Shown: positions 46,774 to 55,686, numbered from the stretch's first letter. The stretch is 64,000 bases of DNA from Citreicella sp. C3M06 (GCF_018860705.1 NZ_JAHKQA010000072.1:346814-410813), one strand, 5' to 3'. Program-made: numbers and translations. The notes: generated by a model from the sequence alone, not told the origin.

Positions 46774-46822
46774 CTTCATCTTGCCCCTAAACTCCGCGGG
46801 GGTGTGGGGGCGCGAAGCCCCC
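46774..46822 (+). repeat. Dispersed GC-rich repeat, copy E
   Basis: CTTCATCTTGCCCCTAAACT continues CCGCGGGGGTGT, then the hairpin GGGGGCGCGAAGCCCCC. It ends about 40 bp before the GST gene. Confidence 0.82.
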
Positions 46823-46863
46823 ACTGCCGATCCCGGATTCTGGCGCAACCAAAGGACAACGCG

Positions 46864-47502
46864 ATGACGATCAAGCTTTACTGTTTCGGAGAGTCGGGAA
46901 ATGCCTACAAGGCCGCTTTGCCCCTGCACCTGTCGGGACTCGACTGGGAGCCAGTGAAGGTCGACTTCTTCAACGGCGAAACCCGCAAGGATGCCTACCG
47001 CGCCGAGGTGAACGAGATGGGCGAAGTGCCTGTGCTCGTCGACAGCGACACCCGTCTTACGCAATCTGGCGTCATCCAGATGTATATCACCGAGAAAACC
47101 GGGAAATTCGGAGGTGCCAGCCCGGAGGAGACGCGTGAGGTGATGCGCTGGTGTTTCTGGGACAACCACAAGCTCTCCAGCCAGGCCGGGATGACGCGGT
47201 TCCTGATGAACTTCCTGCCCGAAGACAAGCGCCCTGCCGAGGTGATCGCCTTTGCCCAAGGCCGGCTCGCCGCAGCATACAAGGTGCTCGATGGGCATCT
47301 TCAGGGCCGGGATTGGATGGTCGGCGACGGCCCGACCAATGCGGATTTCTCTTGCTGTGGCTATCTCTTCTACCCCGAGCCCTTTGGCTTCGTCCGCAAG
47401 GACTGGCCCGACATCGACCGCTGGTTGTCGCGCATCGAGGCCCTGCCCGGCTGGAAACATCCCTACGATCTAATGCCCGGCTCGCCCGCCGACCGCGTCT
47501 GA
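46864..47502 (+). CDS. Glutathione S-transferase family protein
   Basis: 212 aa. The N-terminal thioredoxin-like domain starts MTIKLYCFGESGNAYKAAL; the cis-proline and glutathione-binding part is EMGEVPVLVDSDTRLTQSGVIQMYI. The C-terminal helical domain has GRDWMVGDGPTNADFSCCGYL, the usual N-capping box. Cytosolic. It sits between the acyl-CoA dehydrogenase and the thiolase, so it may handle a reactive thioester or enal from the pathway (inference). The thiolase gene starts 27 bp downstream. Confidence 0.9.
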   Translation: MTIKLYCFGESGNAYKAALPLHLSGLDWEPVKVDFFNGETRKDAYRAEVNEMGEVPVLVDSDTRLTQSGVIQMYITEKTGKFGGASPEETREVMRWCFWDNHKLSSQAGMTRFLMNFLPEDKRPAEVIAFAQGRLAAAYKVLDGHLQGRDWMVGDGPTNADFSCCGYLFYPEPFGFVRKDWPDIDRWLSRIEALPGWKHPYDLMPGSPADRV

Positions 47503-47529
47503 GCCGACACGACCAAGGAGGAGGACCAC

Positions 47530-48741
47530 ATGACCGAGGCCTATATCTACGATGCCGTGCGCACCCCGCGCGGCAAAGGCCGCAAGGACGGGGCGCTGCA
47601 CGAGGTGACCTCGCTGCGGCTCTCCGCCCTGACACTCAATGCCATCGCCGAGCGCAACGGGCTGGAGGGCCATGCCGTCGAGGATGTGATCTGGGGCAAT
47701 GCCACGCAGGTCGCCGAACAGGGTGGCTGCCTTGCGCGCTCGGCCGTCCTTGCCTCGGACCTGGATCAGCGCATTCCCGGCCTTTCGATCAACCGCTTTT
47801 GCGCCAGCGGCATGGAGGCAGTAAATCTTGCCGCCAACCAGATCCGTGGCGGGGCCGGCAGCGGCTATATCGCAGGCGGGGTCGAAATGATGAGCCGCGT
47901 GCCCATGGGCAGCGACGGCGCGGCGATTGCGGTCGATCCGAGCCTTGCGATGAAGACCTATTTCGTGCCGCAAGGCATCAGCGCCGACATCATCGCGACG
48001 CAATACGGGTTCTCGCGACATGATGTCGATGCGCTGGCGGTGGAATCGCAGCGCCGCGCCGCTGCCGCATGGGCCGATGACCGGTTCTCCAGATCCATGT
48101 TGACCGTGCGCGACCAGAATGGCGTCGCGATCCTTGATCGGGACGAGTCCATGCGTCCCGGCACCGATATGCAGGCGCTGGGCGCGCTCAAGCCCGCCTT
48201 CAAGGAGATGGGCGAAGTCATGCCCGGGTTCGACCAGCTGGCGCTGATGAAATACCCGCATCTTCAGAAGATCGAGCATGTGCACCACGCGGGCAACAGC
48301 TCGGGCATTGTCGATGGGGCTGCGGCGCTGCTGATTGGCGACAAGGCCTTTGGGCAGGCGCATGGGCTGACGCCTCGCGCCCGCATCCGCGCCACCGCCA
48401 AGATCGGCACTGATCCGACCATCATGTTGACCGGCCCGGTTCCGGTGACCGAGAAGATCCTGCAAGACAGCGGCATGGCCATCGGTGACATCGACCTGTT
48501 CGAGGTGAACGAGGCCTTTGCCGCCGTTGTCCTGCGCTTCATGCAAGCCTTCGACGTCGACAGCAACAAGGTCAACGTCAATGGCGGCGCCATCGCCATG
48601 GGCCACCCGCTGGGGGCCACCGGCGCGATCATCATCGGCACGCTGCTGGACGAGCTGGAGCGCAGCGGCAAGGGCACGGGCCTTGCCACGCTTTGCGTTG
48701 CCTCTGGCATGGGCGCGGCCACCATCATCGAGCGGCTCTGA
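47530..48741 (+). CDS. fadA: Acetyl-CoA C-acyltransferase (thiolase)
   Basis: 403-aa thiolase that cleaves 3-ketoacyl-CoA with CoA at the end of each beta-oxidation turn. The acylated cysteine is in LSINRFCASGMEAVN, the histidine in GGAIAMGHPLGATGA and the second cysteine in LCVASGMGAATII. AAGGAGGAGG precedes the ATG. It ends 12 bp before the bifunctional hydratase/dehydrogenase gene, so the two form the classical fadA-fadJ type pair. Confidence 0.94.
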   Translation: MTEAYIYDAVRTPRGKGRKDGALHEVTSLRLSALTLNAIAERNGLEGHAVEDVIWGNATQVAEQGGCLARSAVLASDLDQRIPGLSINRFCASGMEAVNLAANQIRGGAGSGYIAGGVEMMSRVPMGSDGAAIAVDPSLAMKTYFVPQGISADIIATQYGFSRHDVDALAVESQRRAAAAWADDRFSRSMLTVRDQNGVAILDRDESMRPGTDMQALGALKPAFKEMGEVMPGFDQLALMKYPHLQKIEHVHHAGNSSGIVDGAAALLIGDKAFGQAHGLTPRARIRATAKIGTDPTIMLTGPVPVTEKILQDSGMAIGDIDLFEVNEAFAAVVLRFMQAFDVDSNKVNVNGGAIAMGHPLGATGAIIIGTLLDELERSGKGTGLATLCVASGMGAATIIERL

Positions 48742-48753
48742 GGGAGGGATACC

Positions 48754-50949
48754 ATGACCGAATTCACCATGAGCACCGACGCCGACGGCGTTGCGCTGAT
48801 CGTCTGGGACACGCCCGGCAAGTCGATGAACGTGATGAGCATCGAGGGCTTTCACCAACTGTCGACCCTTGTCGACGCGGCGCTGGCGGATGAGGCCGTC
48901 AACGGCATCGTGCTGACCTCGGGCAAGGCGGGCAGCTTTGCCGGGGGCATGGATCTGGGGGTTCTGGCCAAGATGCGGGAGGATGGCGGCGACGATCCCG
49001 CCGCTGGAATCCTGGACGGGGTGCTGCAGATCCATACTATCCTGCGCAAGATCGAGCGCGCTGGTATGGATGAGCGGAACAAGGGCGGCAAGCCCATCGC
49101 CTGCGCCCTGCCCGGCACCGCGCTGGGCATCGGCTTCGAGATCCCGCTGGCCTGTCATCGGATCTTTGCCGCAGACAATCCCAAGGCCAAGATCGGTCTG
49201 CCGGAAATCATGGTCGGCATCTTCCCGGGCGCGGGCGGCACCACGCGGCTGGTGCGCAAGCTGGGCGCGATGGCGGCGTCGCCCTACCTGCTCGAAGGCA
49301 AGCTGTCCGATCCGAAGAAGGCGAAAGCGGCGGGCCTGATCGACGAGGTCTGCGAGGATCCGCTCGCCGCCGCCAAAGCATGGGTGCTGGCAGCCAAGCC
49401 TGCCGATATCGTCAAGCCGTGGGATGCCAAGGGTTACAAGATGCCGGGCGGCGCCCCCTATCACCCGGCGGGCTTCATGACCTTCGTGGGTGCCTCGGCC
49501 ATGGTGCATGGCAAGACCAAGGGCGTCTACCCGGCGGCCAAGGCGATGCTGTCCGCCGTCTATGAGGGCGCGCTGGTGCCCTTTGACACCGCCCTGAAGA
49601 TCGAGGCGCGCTGGTTCACCTCGGTGCTGCTCAACCCATCGTCTGCGGCGATGATCCGGTCACTGTTCCTTAGCAAGGAAGCGTTGGAAAAGGGCGCGAA
49701 CCGGCCCGATGTGCCGCCACAGCAGGTGCGCAAACTTGGCGTCATCGGCGCGGGAATGATGGGCGCGGGCATCGCGCTGGTCTCGGCCATGGCGGGGATC
49801 GAGGTGGTTCTTTTGGATCAATCCAAGGCAGCCGCCGACAAGGGCCGCGATCACACCGCCGCTTACATGGACAAGGGCATCGCCCGGCGCAAAACGATGC
49901 CCGAACAGAAAGAGGCGGCGCTGGCGCTGATCACCGCAACCGACGATTACGCCGCGCTAGAGGGCTGCGATCTGATCATCGAGGCGGTGTTCGAAGACCC
50001 GAAGATCAAGGCCGAGGTGACGGCGCAGGTGCTTTGCCACGCGCCGCAAGATTGCATCTTTGCCACCAACACCTCGACCCTGCCGATTTCGCAACTGGCC
50101 AAAGCCTCGAACAACCCCGAGCAGTTCATCGGCATCCACTTCTTTTCGCCCGTCGAAAAAATGGCGCTGGTCGAGATCATCAAGGGCCTTGCCACCGGTG
50201 CGCGGGCCGTGGCCAAGGCGCTCGATTTCGTGCGGCAGATCCGTAAGACGCCGATCGTGGTCAATGATGCGCGGTTCTTCTACGCCAATCGCTGCATCAT
50301 TCCCTACATCAACGAAGGCATCCGCATGGTGGCCGAGGGGGTTTCCCCAGCGCTAATCGAGAACGCCGCCAAGCTGGTGGGCATGCCGCTGGGGCCGCTG
50401 CAACTGGTGGATGAAACCTCGATCGATCTTGGGGTCAAGATCGCCAAGGCGACGCGGGCGGCGATGGACGAGGCCTATCCCGATGGCGCGGTCGATGAGG
50501 TGATCTTCTGGATGGCGGATGAGGGCCGGCTTGGGCGCAAGGCCAAGGCCGGGTTCTACGACTATGACGAAGCGGGCAAGCGCGGCCTGCTGTGGGACGG
50601 GCTGGCGGCGAAATATCCCGCCGGGCCGCAGCCTTCGCTGATCGACGTGCAGCAGCGGCTGCTGTTCGTGCAGGCGCTCGAGGCGGTGCGGGCGCTGGAA
50701 GACGGCGTGCTGAGCGATATCCGCGAAGGCGACGTGGGCGCGATCCTTGGCTGGGGCTTTGCGCCGTGGTCGGGCGGGCCGTTCGGATGGCTCGACATGC
50801 TGGGCACGCCCTACGCGGCCGAGCGCAGCGAAGCGCTGGCGCAGGCCCATGGCGCGCGCTTTGCCTGCCCCGATCTGCTGCGCGAAATGGCCGAAGACGG
50901 CATCGGCTTTTACCAGCGCTTCGGCCCTGCCCGCACCGCCGCGGCGTGA
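48754..50949 (+). CDS. fadJ: Bifunctional enoyl-CoA hydratase / 3-hydroxyacyl-CoA dehydrogenase (FadJ/FadB type)
   Basis: 731 aa. The N-terminal crotonase domain (about 1-200) has oxyanion-hole segments SGKAGSFAGGMDLG and CALPGTALGIGFEIPLACH, and the catalytic glutamates are near GLPEIMVGIFPGAGGTTRLVR. The NAD-binding dehydrogenase domain (about 325-505) has GVIGAGMMGAGIAL, IEAVFEDPKIKAEV and IGIHFFSPVEKMALVEII. C-terminal 3HCDH domains follow (ANRCIIPYINEGIRM). Together with the thiolase and acyl-CoA dehydrogenase it completes beta-oxidation. Confidence 0.95.
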   Translation: MTEFTMSTDADGVALIVWDTPGKSMNVMSIEGFHQLSTLVDAALADEAVNGIVLTSGKAGSFAGGMDLGVLAKMREDGGDDPAAGILDGVLQIHTILRKIERAGMDERNKGGKPIACALPGTALGIGFEIPLACHRIFAADNPKAKIGLPEIMVGIFPGAGGTTRLVRKLGAMAASPYLLEGKLSDPKKAKAAGLIDEVCEDPLAAAKAWVLAAKPADIVKPWDAKGYKMPGGAPYHPAGFMTFVGASAMVHGKTKGVYPAAKAMLSAVYEGALVPFDTALKIEARWFTSVLLNPSSAAMIRSLFLSKEALEKGANRPDVPPQQVRKLGVIGAGMMGAGIALVSAMAGIEVVLLDQSKAAADKGRDHTAAYMDKGIARRKTMPEQKEAALALITATDDYAALEGCDLIIEAVFEDPKIKAEVTAQVLCHAPQDCIFATNTSTLPISQLAKASNNPEQFIGIHFFSPVEKMALVEIIKGLATGARAVAKALDFVRQIRKTPIVVNDARFFYANRCIIPYINEGIRMVAEGVSPALIENAAKLVGMPLGPLQLVDETSIDLGVKIAKATRAAMDEAYPDGAVDEVIFWMADEGRLGRKAKAGFYDYDEAGKRGLLWDGLAAKYPAGPQPSLIDVQQRLLFVQALEAVRALEDGVLSDIREGDVGAILGWGFAPWSGGPFGWLDMLGTPYAAERSEALAQAHGARFACPDLLREMAEDGIGFYQRFGPARTAAA

Positions 50950-51178
50950 TCGCGCGGCCTCTCGGGCAAAGCGTCCGGGGGGCCATCGTGCGGCAGATTG
51001 AGACATTGGTAACCTCTCGTTGTTAGCATTTGGGATGTCCCGGATCATCGGGACACCGGGCCGGAAGCGTTTTGCACCCCGGCCTTGCGGCAGAACCCGT
51101 CGCACCCGCTTCAACCCTGCGCCTGACCCAGACGCCGCGCCTGCGTGCAGTGCCGGACTGCGCGCGCCTTGTCTCCTT

Positions 51179-51194
51179 CGGGGGCTTGCCCCCG
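51179..51194. terminator. Short GC hairpin upstream of the TrhA gene
   Basis: CGGGGG and CCCCCG pair across a CTTG loop, 17 bp before the next ATG. The rest of the 261-bp gap (50950-51210) shows no gene. The loop and stem match the CTTG hairpin at 22638-22661. With no T-run, a role in termination is doubtful. Confidence 0.35.
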
Positions 51195-51210
51195 CAACCA
51201 ACGCATCGCC

Positions 51211-51852
51211 ATGACCCGTCACGTGCTGACCCATACCGAACAAGAGCATCGCGCCGACAGCATCGTTCTGCTGCTGGGGGCCTGTTTCGCCATTGGCGCC
51301 GTGCCTGCGCTGTTCGTCTGGGCCCGCCTTGCCGCCCCGCCGCATGCCTTCTGGCCGCTGGTGCCCTATGGCCTTGGCCTGCTGGCAAGCTTTGCCTTTT
51401 CCGCCGCCTACAACCTGACCTTGCACGCGCCAACGCGGCGGGTGCTGCGGCGGTTCGATCATGCGGCGATCTACCTGCTGATCGCGGGCACCTACACGCC
51501 GATGGCGCTGCTTGGCGTCGGCGGGCTGGCGGGGGTGGCGCTGACCACGGCCTCCTGGGTGATCGCGCTGATCGGCGTCGCGCTCAAGCTGACCTCGGTG
51601 CAGCGATGGGCGCGACTGGGGTTCATGCTGTATCTGGCGCAGGGCTGGCTTGGCGGGCTGGCGGCATGGCCATTCCTGACCCGGCTCGATGGCACGGCGG
51701 TGGCGCTGCTGGTGGCGGGCGGGGTGATTTATTCCATCGGCACGGTGTTCCTCCACACCCGGCGCATCCCTTACGCAAGCGCGATCTGGCATGTGCATGT
51801 GCTGACAGCGGCGGCCTGCCATTACGCATCAGTGCTGCTGGTGGCGCGCTAG
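51211..51852 (+). CDS. trhA: Hemolysin III / TrhA (PAQR) family membrane protein
   Basis: 213-aa inner-membrane protein with seven hydrophobic segments. Family residues: early HRADSIVLLLGACF, RRFDHAAIYLLIAGTYTPMALL in the middle, and the C-terminal IWHVHVLTAAACHYASVLL with the histidines that bind metal in PAQR proteins. Characterised bacterial relatives affect membrane energy and fatty acid balance. ATG 51211 is preceded by weak ribosome-site sequence only. Confidence 0.88.
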   Translation: MTRHVLTHTEQEHRADSIVLLLGACFAIGAVPALFVWARLAAPPHAFWPLVPYGLGLLASFAFSAAYNLTLHAPTRRVLRRFDHAAIYLLIAGTYTPMALLGVGGLAGVALTTASWVIALIGVALKLTSVQRWARLGFMLYLAQGWLGGLAAWPFLTRLDGTAVALLVAGGVIYSIGTVFLHTRRIPYASAIWHVHVLTAAACHYASVLLVAR

Positions 51853-51935
51853 GGCGGAACTGCGATCTTTGTCTCGGTTCAACGCGCTGCTCTGGCGTGC
51901 CAACCTGCCCCCGCAGCGCCGAAGGGAGGCCGGCC

Positions 51936-53648
51936 ATGCAGCGCAAGGATCACGTGGCCGAAATCGACCGCGTGCTGGACGGACAAGACACCGGACGCGA
52001 TGCCGTCGTCGCCGAAAGCTGGCGGCGCTGCGTCGAGCGTTACGGGCTGGATCCCGGCCGCGACGCGCCGCCGCATATCGTTACGGCGGCAGAATTGCGC
52101 GAACATCGCGAGCAATCCGAACGGCTGATCGCCACCGCGCGCTCGGGGTTGCAGTCGCTCTTCCGACAGGTCGCCGGGCAGAATTACGTCTTGCTGCTGT
52201 CCGACGCCAAGGGGGTCTGCGTCGATTTCTTCGGCGATGCCCGCTTCGAGAACGAGCTTGCGCAGGCCGGTCTGCGACTTGGGTCGAACTGGTCCGAGGA
52301 ACTGGCGGGCACCTGCGGGGTCGGCTCCTGCATCATCACCGGCGATGCGGTGACCATCCATCAGAGCGATCATTTCGGGTTGGCGCATGTGCCGCTATCC
52401 TGCACCTCGGCGCCGATCTTTGACACCCATGGCGCGCTCTCGGCGGTGCTGGATATTTCGCTGCTGCGCTCGCCCAGCCCGAAACCGTCGCAGAACCTTG
52501 CGATGTCGCTGGTCACCGCCTCGGCGCGCCGGGTCGAGATGGCGAACCTGATGGCGATGACCCGGCGCGACTGGGTGTTGCGTCTGTCGATCAACCCCGA
52601 ATTCCTTGAGGTCGATCCCGAGGCGGCGGTGGCGCTGGATGGCTCGGGGCGTATCGTGGGCATGACCGCCGGGGCGCGCCGGGTACTGTCGCCCGACGGG
52701 CGCAGCTCATTGATCGGGCGGCGTATCGACGAGCTGGCCGAGCTGACGGTGGACGATCTGCCCGAGCTGATGCGCGGGCGGCCCCCCGAAGAACGGGTGC
52801 TGCGGCTCAAGGATGGGCGCGGGCTGTTCGGCCATGCCATCGCGCCGCAAGCCCGGCCTGTTCCGCGGCAGGCACCCGACCTGCCCGGCGCGCTTGGCAG
52901 CTTTGCCGGGCCTGACCCGGCGATGGCGCGGCTGCTGGCACGCGCCGGCAAGCTGGCGCTGACGGCCCTACCCCTCCTGATCACCGGCGAGACCGGCACC
53001 GGCAAGGAACGGCTGGCGCGCGCGCTGCATCTGTGCGGCCCGCAGGGGCGCGGCTTTCACGCGCTGCGCTGCGCTGCCAGCGACCGGATCGACGTGCCGG
53101 TCAGCGGCACCCTGTTCCTGCGCGGCATCGAAGACCTGCCGCCCCCGGCGCAGGACGCGCTGCTGGCGCGGCTGGACGCTGCGCCGGATCTGCGGATCAT
53201 CGCCTCCTCGCGCCTGCCCGCGCCGGATCTGGCGCAGCATCTGCGCGACGATCTGTTCTATCGCATCGCCGGGGCGACCATCGACCTGCCACCGCTCCGC
53301 CACCGCGCCGATTTCGACTGGCTGCTCGATCGCCTGCTGCGCCGCCGCTCCAGCGGCGAGCTGCGGCTGTCGCCCGTTGCCCGCGCCGAGTTGAAGGGCC
53401 GCCCATGGCCCGGCAACATCCGCGAATTGGAACGCACGCTCGACGTGGCGCTGACGCTATCTGGCGGCGATGTGCTCGACCTGCCCGACCTGCCGCCGCC
53501 TCCTGCCCTGCCCGCTGCCCAAGGCGATGATCTTGAAGACGTGCTGCTTGCCTGCAACTGGAACATGTCGCAGGCAGCGCGCCGGCTTGGGGTCAACCGC
53601 TCGACCATCCTGCGCCGCATCCGCAAGGCCGGGCTGACGCCGCCCTGA
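51936..53648 (+). CDS. AcoR-type Fis-family transcriptional activator lacking the GAFTGA loop
   Basis: 570 aa. A GAF-like sensor domain (about 60-200, GTCGVGSCIITGDAVTIH) precedes a PAS-like linker, a shortened AAA+ domain and a C-terminal Fis helix-turn-helix (MSQAARRLGVNRSTILRRIRKAGL). Walker A is intact (ITGETGTGKERLARALH). The segment that should carry GAFTGA is missing: FHALRCAASDRIDVP passes straight to SGTLFLRGIED, and Walker B reads LFLRG rather than LFLDE. Activation of sigma-54 polymerase is therefore doubtful. The monooxygenase gene downstream is a likely target. AAGGGAGG precedes the ATG. Confidence 0.88.
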   Translation: MQRKDHVAEIDRVLDGQDTGRDAVVAESWRRCVERYGLDPGRDAPPHIVTAAELREHREQSERLIATARSGLQSLFRQVAGQNYVLLLSDAKGVCVDFFGDARFENELAQAGLRLGSNWSEELAGTCGVGSCIITGDAVTIHQSDHFGLAHVPLSCTSAPIFDTHGALSAVLDISLLRSPSPKPSQNLAMSLVTASARRVEMANLMAMTRRDWVLRLSINPEFLEVDPEAAVALDGSGRIVGMTAGARRVLSPDGRSSLIGRRIDELAELTVDDLPELMRGRPPEERVLRLKDGRGLFGHAIAPQARPVPRQAPDLPGALGSFAGPDPAMARLLARAGKLALTALPLLITGETGTGKERLARALHLCGPQGRGFHALRCAASDRIDVPVSGTLFLRGIEDLPPPAQDALLARLDAAPDLRIIASSRLPAPDLAQHLRDDLFYRIAGATIDLPPLRHRADFDWLLDRLLRRRSSGELRLSPVARAELKGRPWPGNIRELERTLDVALTLSGGDVLDLPDLPPPPALPAAQGDDLEDVLLACNWNMSQAARRLGVNRSTILRRIRKAGLTPP

Positions 53649-53660
53649 CGTTGCGCCGCT

Positions 53661-53674
53661 GTTGCGCGCGCAAC
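53661..53674. promoter_or_regulatory. Palindrome upstream of the monooxygenase gene
   Basis: GTTGCGCGCGCAAC is a perfect 14-bp palindrome, with a further half-site ACGTTGCGC at 53648-53656. It lies 122 bp before the monooxygenase start and just after the regulator gene, so it could be the binding site of that Fis-type regulator. Confidence 0.45.
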
Positions 53675-53795
53675 GCCGCGCCGCGCCTCCGTCACATTTC
53701 CGGCAGTATGCGTGCAAAACCGCTGTTCGCCGCGCCCCCCGATCTGCCAGCCTAAGCAGCGGAGGACCACACGACGCATGAGAGGGAGGACCAAA

Positions 53796-55595
53796 ATGCT
53801 CGACTCGACACTCGCAACCCAGACACAGGCCATTCTCGATGACTTTGGCGAGGCGCTGGAACAAGGCGACATTGCCCGCGCCAAGACCATGTTCACCGAG
53901 GATTGCTACTGGCGCGATCTCGTCACCTTTACATGGAACCTGAAGACCGTCGAAACCCCCGAGGGGGTCGGCGACATGCTGGAACACCAGCTTGCCACCA
54001 CAAAGCCCAGCGGATGGGCGTTGGCCGAGGGCGAACTGCCCAGCGAAGACGACGGCGTCACCACCGCATGGATCCGCTTTGAAACCGCGCTGGCGCGGGG
54101 CTATGGCCTGCTGCGGCTCCGCAATGGCAAGATCTGGACGCTGCTGACCGTGATGTCGGAACTGAAGGGGTTCGAAGAGCCGCGCGGTTTCAACCGCCCG
54201 CTCGGGGCCAAGCATGGCGCCGCCAAGGACCGGCTCAGCTGGTCCGAGGAACGCGCCCATGAGACGGAAACCCTTGGTTACACCGAACAGCCCTATGTGC
54301 TGATCATCGGCGGCGGTCAGGGCGGCATCGCGCTGGGGGCGCGGCTGCGCCAGCTGGGCGTGCCCACCATCATCGTCGAGCGCAACGACAACCCCGGCGA
54401 CAGCTGGCGCAAGCGCTACAAGTCGCTCTGCCTGCATGACCCGGTGTGGTACGACCACCTGCCATACATCAAGTTCCCCGACAACTGGCCGATCTTTGCC
54501 CCCAAGGACAAGGTCGGCGACTGGCTCGAAATGTACACCAAGGTCATGGAGCTGAATTACTGGACCCGCACCACCGCCAAATCTGCGACCTATGACGAGA
54601 CCACCAAGGAATGGACGGTCACGGTTGATCGCGACGGCACCGAGGTGGTGCTAAGGCCCAAGCAGCTGGTGATGGCCACTGGCATGTCTGGCAAGCCGCG
54701 CATGCCAGAATTCCCCGGCATGGATATCTTCAAGGGCGAGCAGCAGCACAGCTCGCAGCACCCCGGCCCCGATGCCTATGCGGGCAAGAAGGTCGTCGTG
54801 GTCGGGTCGAACAATTCCGCCCATGATATCTGCGCCGCGCTGTGGGAACATGATGCGGATGTCACCATGCTTCAGCGCTCCTCCACGCATATCGTGCGCT
54901 CTGACACGCTGATGGATATCGGCCTTGGCGCGCTCTATTCCGAACAGGCCGTGCAATCGGGCATGACCACGGAAAAGGCCGATCTGATCTTTGCCTCGCT
55001 GCCCTACAGGATCATGCACCAATGGCAGATCCCGCTTTATGAGCAAATGAAGGAGCGCGACAAGGAATTCTACGATGGGCTTGAAAAGGCCGGGTTTTGG
55101 CTCGATTGGGGCGATGATGGCTCGGGTCTGTTCATGAAATACCTGCGGCGCGGGTCGGGCTATTACATCGACGTGGGCGCCAGCCAGCTGATCATCGACG
55201 GCAAGGTGAAACTGGTGCGCGGACAGGTCGAAAAGCTGGACGAAACCGGCGTCATCCTTGACGACGGCAGCCATCTGGACGCGGATCTGGTGGTTTACGC
55301 CACGGGGTATAATTCGATGAATGGCTGGGTCGCGGATCTGATGGGCCAGGACATGGCGGACAAGGTCGGCAAGGTCTGGGGGCTGGGCTCCGACACCACC
55401 AAGGACCCCGGTCCGTGGGAAGGCGAACAGCGCAACATGTGGAAACCCACCCAGCAAGAGGCGCTGTGGTTCCACGGCGGCAACCTGCACCAGTCGCGGC
55501 ATTATTCGCAATATCTGAGCCTTCAGCTCAAGGCCCGAATGGAGGGTCTGCCAACGCCGGTCTACGGCTTGCAGCCGGTGCATCACCTGTCCTGA
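53796..55595 (+). CDS. NTF2-like domain fused to flavin-containing monooxygenase
   Basis: 599 aa. Residues 1-130 form an NTF2/SnoaL-like domain (DDFGEALEQGDIARAKTMFTEDCYWRDL). The rest is an FMO: the first dinucleotide motif LIIGGGQGGIALGARLRQLG, the FMO-type box FKGEQQHSSQHPGP, the second dinucleotide motif KKVVVVGSNNSAHDICAALW, and the later ATGYNS. Oxidises a soft nucleophile or a ketone with NADPH and O2; the substrate is unknown. AGGGAGGA precedes ATG 53796. It is probably controlled by the regulator upstream. A hairpin (55610-55629) follows. Confidence 0.9.
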   Translation: MLDSTLATQTQAILDDFGEALEQGDIARAKTMFTEDCYWRDLVTFTWNLKTVETPEGVGDMLEHQLATTKPSGWALAEGELPSEDDGVTTAWIRFETALARGYGLLRLRNGKIWTLLTVMSELKGFEEPRGFNRPLGAKHGAAKDRLSWSEERAHETETLGYTEQPYVLIIGGGQGGIALGARLRQLGVPTIIVERNDNPGDSWRKRYKSLCLHDPVWYDHLPYIKFPDNWPIFAPKDKVGDWLEMYTKVMELNYWTRTTAKSATYDETTKEWTVTVDRDGTEVVLRPKQLVMATGMSGKPRMPEFPGMDIFKGEQQHSSQHPGPDAYAGKKVVVVGSNNSAHDICAALWEHDADVTMLQRSSTHIVRSDTLMDIGLGALYSEQAVQSGMTTEKADLIFASLPYRIMHQWQIPLYEQMKERDKEFYDGLEKAGFWLDWGDDGSGLFMKYLRRGSGYYIDVGASQLIIDGKVKLVRGQVEKLDETGVILDDGSHLDADLVVYATGYNSMNGWVADLMGQDMADKVGKVWGLGSDTTKDPGPWEGEQRNMWKPTQQEALWFHGGNLHQSRHYSQYLSLQLKARMEGLPTPVYGLQPVHHLS

Positions 55596-55609
55596 TCGGG
55601 ATCGCCGGG

Positions 55610-55629
55610 CCGGGGTCGCATGGCCCCGG
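55610..55629 (+). terminator. Hairpin after the monooxygenase gene
   Basis: CCGGGG and CCCCGG pair across an 8-nt loop, 15 bp after the stop codon. It is followed by TTCTGG rather than a full U-run, so it is a weak terminator. Confidence 0.5.
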
Positions 55630-55671
55630 TTCTGGCCCTGCTTCTCACCTCGGGCAATCGCCCGATTATCG

Positions 55672-55686
55672 TTAACAAGTTGTTAA
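55672..55686. promoter_or_regulatory. Palindrome TTAACAA-G-TTGTTAA
   Basis: A perfect AT-rich inverted repeat with a one-base centre lies about 100 bp before the GGDEF-EAL start. It has the form of a small repressor operator. The binding protein is unknown. Confidence 0.4.
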
